A stretch of 64,000 nucleotides of DNA from Aspidapion aeneum. Lineage: Eukaryota > Arthropoda > Insecta > Coleoptera > Brentidae. Of this stretch, positions 11,818 through 64,000 are shown piece after piece. The notes under the pieces are model-generated. The model was not told where the DNA came from and ran no database searches. It saw only the letters and a program-made list of their open reading frames with translations. Position numbers and translations under genes: made by a program. The DNA lies in NCBI GenBank assembly GCA_963576565.1, contig OY755046.1, positions 58,817,471-58,881,470 on the forward strand. The letters run 5' to 3'. Position 1 is the stretch's first letter, and every line of letters begins with the position of its first letter.

Positions 11818-12415
11818 ACCGACATAGTAGTAGTTGATTTTTATTATCAATTTTTCTTTTCATTTTGAAATTGCTTTCAATGTAGATTTTTGTTCTGACC
11901 ATCCTGTGATCACTGCCTGTTTTAAAACTGTTTAGGACTGTTATATCTCTAACGATGTTTTTCAGTATTTAGTAGTTATTCCATTAGGGCTGAGCCATGT
12001 CCACGTTCGTTACGGTTTCTTCCTATAGAACGAATTAATTGCACAAAGATGTCTTTCCTCTAGATAATAGGGAACTTGTCCAAAAAATCGAATCCTTTAA
12101 AAACAATTAAAATCGTAAGGTATTATCATAAGAAACTTCCTAGAAAAAGAAAAATTCCAATAACAATTAAATTACCTGAGAAATAAGGGTTTGAAATTTG
12201 AATAACTTGACCTGTTCTTAAAACGCGCTGCCATTGGTTGTGACGTCACGCCTTTGGATCTCGATCCATGCGACCGTTAACCGACATTGAAACAACACGT
12301 AAATAATTGATATTGTACTTATTGGAGCTTTGAACGTGGTGTTCAGTTATTTCCGGACGTAGTTTTTTCTAAATTTTCTTAATTTAGTGTTTTGTGATTC
12401 TGTTAAAGACTGAAA

Positions 12416-12546
12416 ATGGTTGATGCGGGGTTTATAAAAGGACAATCAGACAATTTACCTAGAGTTGATATGTTTATGACTGCATTATACATTAAAAATT
12501 CGGAGGATTTTTCTCAAGCTGAAGTTTGTGTTGTAAAAGCTCGCAA
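12416..12546 (+). pseudogene. First exon of YqaJ-type protein in ISL2EU-like element 1
   Basis: ATG after caaa-type context; reads MVDAGFIKGQSDNLPRVDMF then NSEDFSQAEVCVVKAR and ends at AA|GTAAGT, phase 2. It aligns with the - strand exon at 15409-15533, which ends at the same place and phase. The rest of the gene is absent. Confidence 0.6.
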
Positions 12547-12590
12547 GTAAGTATAAATACCTAAGTACTGTAAGTACTATAATATAATAA

Positions 12591-13165
12591 TTATTTATGA
12601 ATATTTTTTATTACTGTAAAAAGATTCCTGAGGCACTTTTTTAAGAGCAATTCAACTGTCAAATTAAATTTTATTTGTCACTTTTAGTTTTTGAGATATT
12701 ACATAAGGTTTGTATTTTTCTTATGAAATTACCTTTTTTTTATTCGATTTTTGAAATCAGCGTATTTTTTTTTAAATTGATATGTCACACTTAATATTTA
12801 TTTATATTTTTAGTTTTTAGTTACCTCTTAACTTTTTTTTTAGTTTGCTGAATAAGAATTGGTTTAAATTATTTTTAAATTGTTTTAAAAAAATAAAAAA
12901 AATAGAAGTAATAAAAAAATAAAAATATAAAAAAATATAAAAAATAAAAAAATTAAATATTAAGCGTGAAACATCATTTTAAAGGAAATTTTACGCTAAT
13001 TTTAAAAATCGAATAAAATAAGGATCAATCCATAAGTAAAATATAAACTTTATGTAATATCTCAAAAACTAAAAGTGACAAATAAACTTTAATTTGACAG
13101 TTGAATTGCTCTTAAAAAAGTGCCTAAAGAATGTTTTTACAGAAATAAAAAATATTCATAAATAA
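12591..13165. repeat. Foldback element with ~175-bp arms
   Basis: ttatttatgaatatttttta at 12591 and its inverse ending 13165. Shared internal words are cacttttttaagagcaattc and gatattacataa. Related arms occur at 20275-20420 and 31645-32085. Confidence 0.75.
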
Positions 13166-13511
13166 AAAAGTTATGAACCGAATGGCCGTTATACTCATAA
13201 GGGGCCCGGGATTTTTCTAAGGAGTGACGTCACAGCGGCTGCCGCGCATTTTGCTGTGTTTGAATATACCAGTCAGCGATTCCAACTTTAATTATTTATT
13301 GTAAAATAAGTATTGCGATTTAAGGGCTGATATTTGGTATAATGCGTTTTCATACAGAAACACACATTTTAGTAAAATAAAAAAAAATGGGCAAGTTCCC
13401 TATGGTTGTGCCCCTGTCATTCCTTTCGCGGTATCCAAAATACCCTATAAGAAAAAAATTACTTAGAAAAATTTACCCTCTATATTTTTGTTCATCATTT
13501 TCTTTTTGCAG

Positions 13512-61837
<48,326 letters not shown>

Positions 61838-61890
61838 GTAAGTAATATAATGGTCTTCTTCTATTTATATTTCCATTTTACGTCCTGCAT

Positions 61891-61901
61891 AGAGAGAAAG
61901 A

Positions 61902-61936
<35 letters not shown>
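61891..61936. repeat. (GA)n microsatellite
   Basis: Mostly AG dinucleotides with a few interruptions, about 50 bp after the exon 30 donor. Confidence 0.95.
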
Positions 61937-61940
<4 letters not shown>

Positions 61941-62122
61941 CAAATTTTCGGAGAAACCTTAAAAACTTATAAATTACAGGGTGTTTCGTTTAAAATAAGC
62001 AACTTATAGTTAATTTTGACATTTACTAAAGTTTTTGACAGTTTATTCCAAAACCAAAAATTTAATAAGGTTCATAAAAAAATATATATTTGACTTATAC
62101 AGTTTTAGGTGGTTGCTAAATT

Positions 62123-64000
62123 ATACTACTACTACTACTATGTCGGTTTAGAACGTTTTTCTACGTTGTCCGACGCCTATTCTCCACCTCCTTCGATCCT
62201 GACAATTATCTTCTGTCAGATTCTTTTGACTCATTGATCTTTGGATTGACTGTTGTCATTCTAGTTTAGGACGTCCTCTTTTTCTGCGCCCTACTGGTTG
62301 CCACTCTAGGACCTGTTTTGGTAATCTTTCAATCAATCATATCAATTGCCTTTTAGTGATGTCATCCGTTATGCTTCCCTCGATTCCCATTCTTTCTTTT
62401 ATGATCTAATTTCTTTTGTGATCTAATCTAGATATTCTCATTGATCTTCTTATTGCATCCATTTCGATACTTTCCATTTTTGTTTTGTATTTTTCTGTTA
62501 CGCGACAAGTCTCTATTCCATACAACAGCGTGCCTTTTACCATTGTTTCATATATGTTAAATTTTACATTCTTTCTTATCTCTCTGCTCCATAAAATACT
62601 GTTAAGACATCCAATAACCTTTTTTGCTTTTACTATTCTTTTTCCAATTCTTTACAGTCTGTTCCTGTCTTATCAAATGTGACACCCAAGTATACATACT
62701 CATTGCATGGAGATATTGTTTGTCCTTTGTCTAGTTCTAACTCACTTGATTCGTTTCCAATACATAAGTACTGTGTCTTGTCCACGTTTACTTTTAGTCC
62801 CCACTTTTGGTATTCTTCCGTTAACTTTCTCATCATATACTCCATGTCTTCTTTATCATTAGCTACAATTACTTGGTCGTCAGCAAACTGTAGTGTGTAT
62901 ATAGTAAATCGGTCGTTAAGTTGTATTCCCATGCCGTGCACTTTACGTTTCCAGTTTTTTAGAGCCACTGCGATATATATTTTAAAAAGAGTTGGAGAGA
63001 TACAACATCCCTGTCTTAAGCCTTTTGTTACCAGGAATTCTTTTGAAAGTCGATTTCCAATTTTAATTTTAGATTTTGACCCTTTGTATAGTTCTTTTAT
63101 CGCTTTTATGTATGTATGATTGATATTAGTTTGTTCCAACACCGTCCATAATTTTTCTACTGGAACGGTATCATATGCTTTTTGTAGGTCCACAAAGGTA
63201 ACATGAGTCTCTATATTTCTGACGCTTCTTTTCTCAATTACTTGTTTAAGACAAAAAACATTATCACTACAAGATCTGCCTGCACGAAACCCACTTTGCT
63301 CTTCTTCTTCTTGTTCATGAAAATCATTCTCTATTAGATCTCTAAGAATCCTACCGTACAATCTACTTAGAGTGCTGGTGACTGAAATTCCTCTGTAATT
63401 GTTACAATCCAGCTTGTTTCCTTTTTTATGTATTGAGGATATGAATGCAATTTTCCAATCATTAGGTACTGGATGTCCGTTTATGCATTGATTGATAATA
63501 TATGTGAGATTTTCGAGTAGTTTCTCTGATCCATATTTGAGCATTTCAGCATATATTCCCCCAGGTCCGCTAGCTTTTCCGGATTTAAGCTTTTTTATAC
63601 TATTCTTTATCATTTCTTTTTCGATGATTACTTCCTCTCCATGTACTTCTATGTCTCTCCTCGGAGAGGCTGTTAGATATTCGGGTCTCGTCTCCTGCAG
63701 CAGTCCCTTGTAGTGTTCTGTCCATTGTTCTGGTTTGATGATCTGGATATTTACTTTTCCTTTTGTTGGGTTTCTTACTGTAGAAATGAATTTCCATACT
63801 TCAGAGCTCTGCCTACCTCCTACGTGTGTATTTATATCGTGGCATTTGCGCTCAAACATTTAATTTTTTTCTGTGCGTATCAAACTTCTTAGCTGTCTTC
63901 TGGTTTCCCTGTATATTTCTAGGTCTCTTTGCTCTTTAGTACTGAGCCATTTCAAGTATGTGCGTTTTTTCTCTTTGACCATTTCCTGTATTTTGTTCGT
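62123..64000 (-). mobile_element. RTE-like family 1 copy, cut by the window end
   Basis: On the - strand; 3' end with (TAG)n tail at 62123-62141. Same orientation as the copy at 59180 and very similar to it. Starts beyond 64000. The most intact RT of the family in this window. Confidence 0.9.
62633..63859 (-). pseudogene. Reverse transcriptase of RTE-like family 1, 408-aa open frame
   Basis: Reads MFERKCHDINTHVGGRQSSE, GKASGPGGIYAEMLKYGSEK, NDFHEQEEEEQSGFRAGRSC, FVDLQKAYDTVPVEKLW, GLRQGCCISPTLF, LQFADDQVIVAN and YVYLGVTFDKTGTD. A stop (TAA) just before MFERK cuts it from the endonuclease part, and the frame is lost after ELEKE. It covers the whole RT palm region. Confidence 0.9.

Larger units (their letters stand above)
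10457..11833 (+). mobile_element. RTE-like family 1 copy, 5'-truncated, 1.4 kb
   Basis: Starts inside the RT N-terminus (INQCINGHPVPNDWKIAF) and ends with the C-terminal domain and tail gttctaaaccgacatag(tag)n. Flanks TTAATTTTTATTA (10444-10456) and TTGATTTTTATTA (11834-11846) are a 13-bp target duplication with one mismatch. It is inserted into the second RTE-like family in opposite orientation. Confidence 0.88.
8570..12020 (-). mobile_element. Second RTE-like family, dead, interrupted at 10444-11846
   Basis: On the - strand. 11850-11990 has the end of an APE endonuclease (SDHRMVRTKIYI). 8830-9400 has RT (KGLKQGCCISPTLFKIYL, CFADDQIVVAQDYDDLEYM, YLGLKITADGTLDKAIKDR). 8580-8900 has the C-terminus (KQLVWYGHVQRMNDEILPKQ, RRKRGRPRRSWREGID). 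It is related to, but clearly diverged from, the family at 10457. At least one frameshift near 8870 and decay over 9400-10440. A copy of family 1 is inserted in it. Confidence 0.8.
12069..13401. mobile_element. ISL2EU/IS4EU-like element 1 (internally deleted, 1.33 kb)
   Basis: Inverted tips AGGGAACTTGTCCA (12069) and AGGGAACTTGCCCA (inverse, ending 13401), each flanked by AT, the 2-bp duplication known for ISL2EU-type elements. Near the left end is the first exon of a YqaJ-type gene; promoter-like CRE sites TGACGTCA lie near both ends (12241, 13225). A foldback at 12591-13165 fills most of the interior. Family assignment is inferred. Confidence 0.62.

Noticed and set aside
1..13511. Upstream USP32 exons
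   Set aside because: No stretch with splice signals and homology to the N-terminal ~260 residues was found; they probably lie before the window.

Overview
This is eukaryotic DNA, A+T-rich, intron-rich and crowded with transposable elements. The mix of elements (Penelope-like, I-clade and RTE-like retrotransposons, mariners, many foldback MITEs) and the divergence of the one host gene from vertebrate USP32 point to an arthropod, most likely an insect with a large genome. A beetle is my guess, but the sequence does not prove it.

The only host gene I can support is a USP32-type ubiquitin carboxyl-terminal hydrolase on the + strand. Thirty coding exons lie between 13512 and 61837. All have GT/AG borders and all join in phase. 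They give about 1,438 codons: EF-hands, DUSP domain, ubiquitin-like domain, then the split USP catalytic core with Cys box, zinc-binding cysteines and His box. Exons for the N-terminus lie before the window and the C-terminal tail exon(s) lie after it.

Layout: 1-13500 is a nest of broken elements (RTE-like copy; Penelope-like element split by a long-inverted-repeat element and a hAT-like element; a second RTE-like family split by a copy of the first; an ISL2EU-like element). 13512-18227 holds exons 1-7, with a second ISL2EU-like element in intron 1. 18228-21530 is intron 7, filled by a Harbinger-like element with a second element inside it. 21531-29892 holds exons 8-9 and an intron carrying a 5.2-kb I-clade retrotransposon whose target can be read from a related copy at 55.5-57.4 kb. 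29893-39930 holds exons 10-17, with a Penelope-like element inside a foldback element and a 664-bp palindromic MITE. 39931-44801 is an intron holding a 4-kb inverted-repeat element packed with a ~500-bp tandem array. 44802-54812 holds exons 18-26, with two dead mariners, a Penelope fragment and a TIR element containing a microsatellite element. 54813-64000 holds exons 27-30 plus two same-orientation RTE-like copies.

The elements do not form a functional system with the gene; nearly all are broken passengers in its introns. The most unusual structures are the two ISL2EU-like deletion derivatives that keep only first exons, the satellite-loaded TIR element, the long-TIR element with a cysteine-rich gene remnant, and retrotransposons whose tails seed microsatellites.
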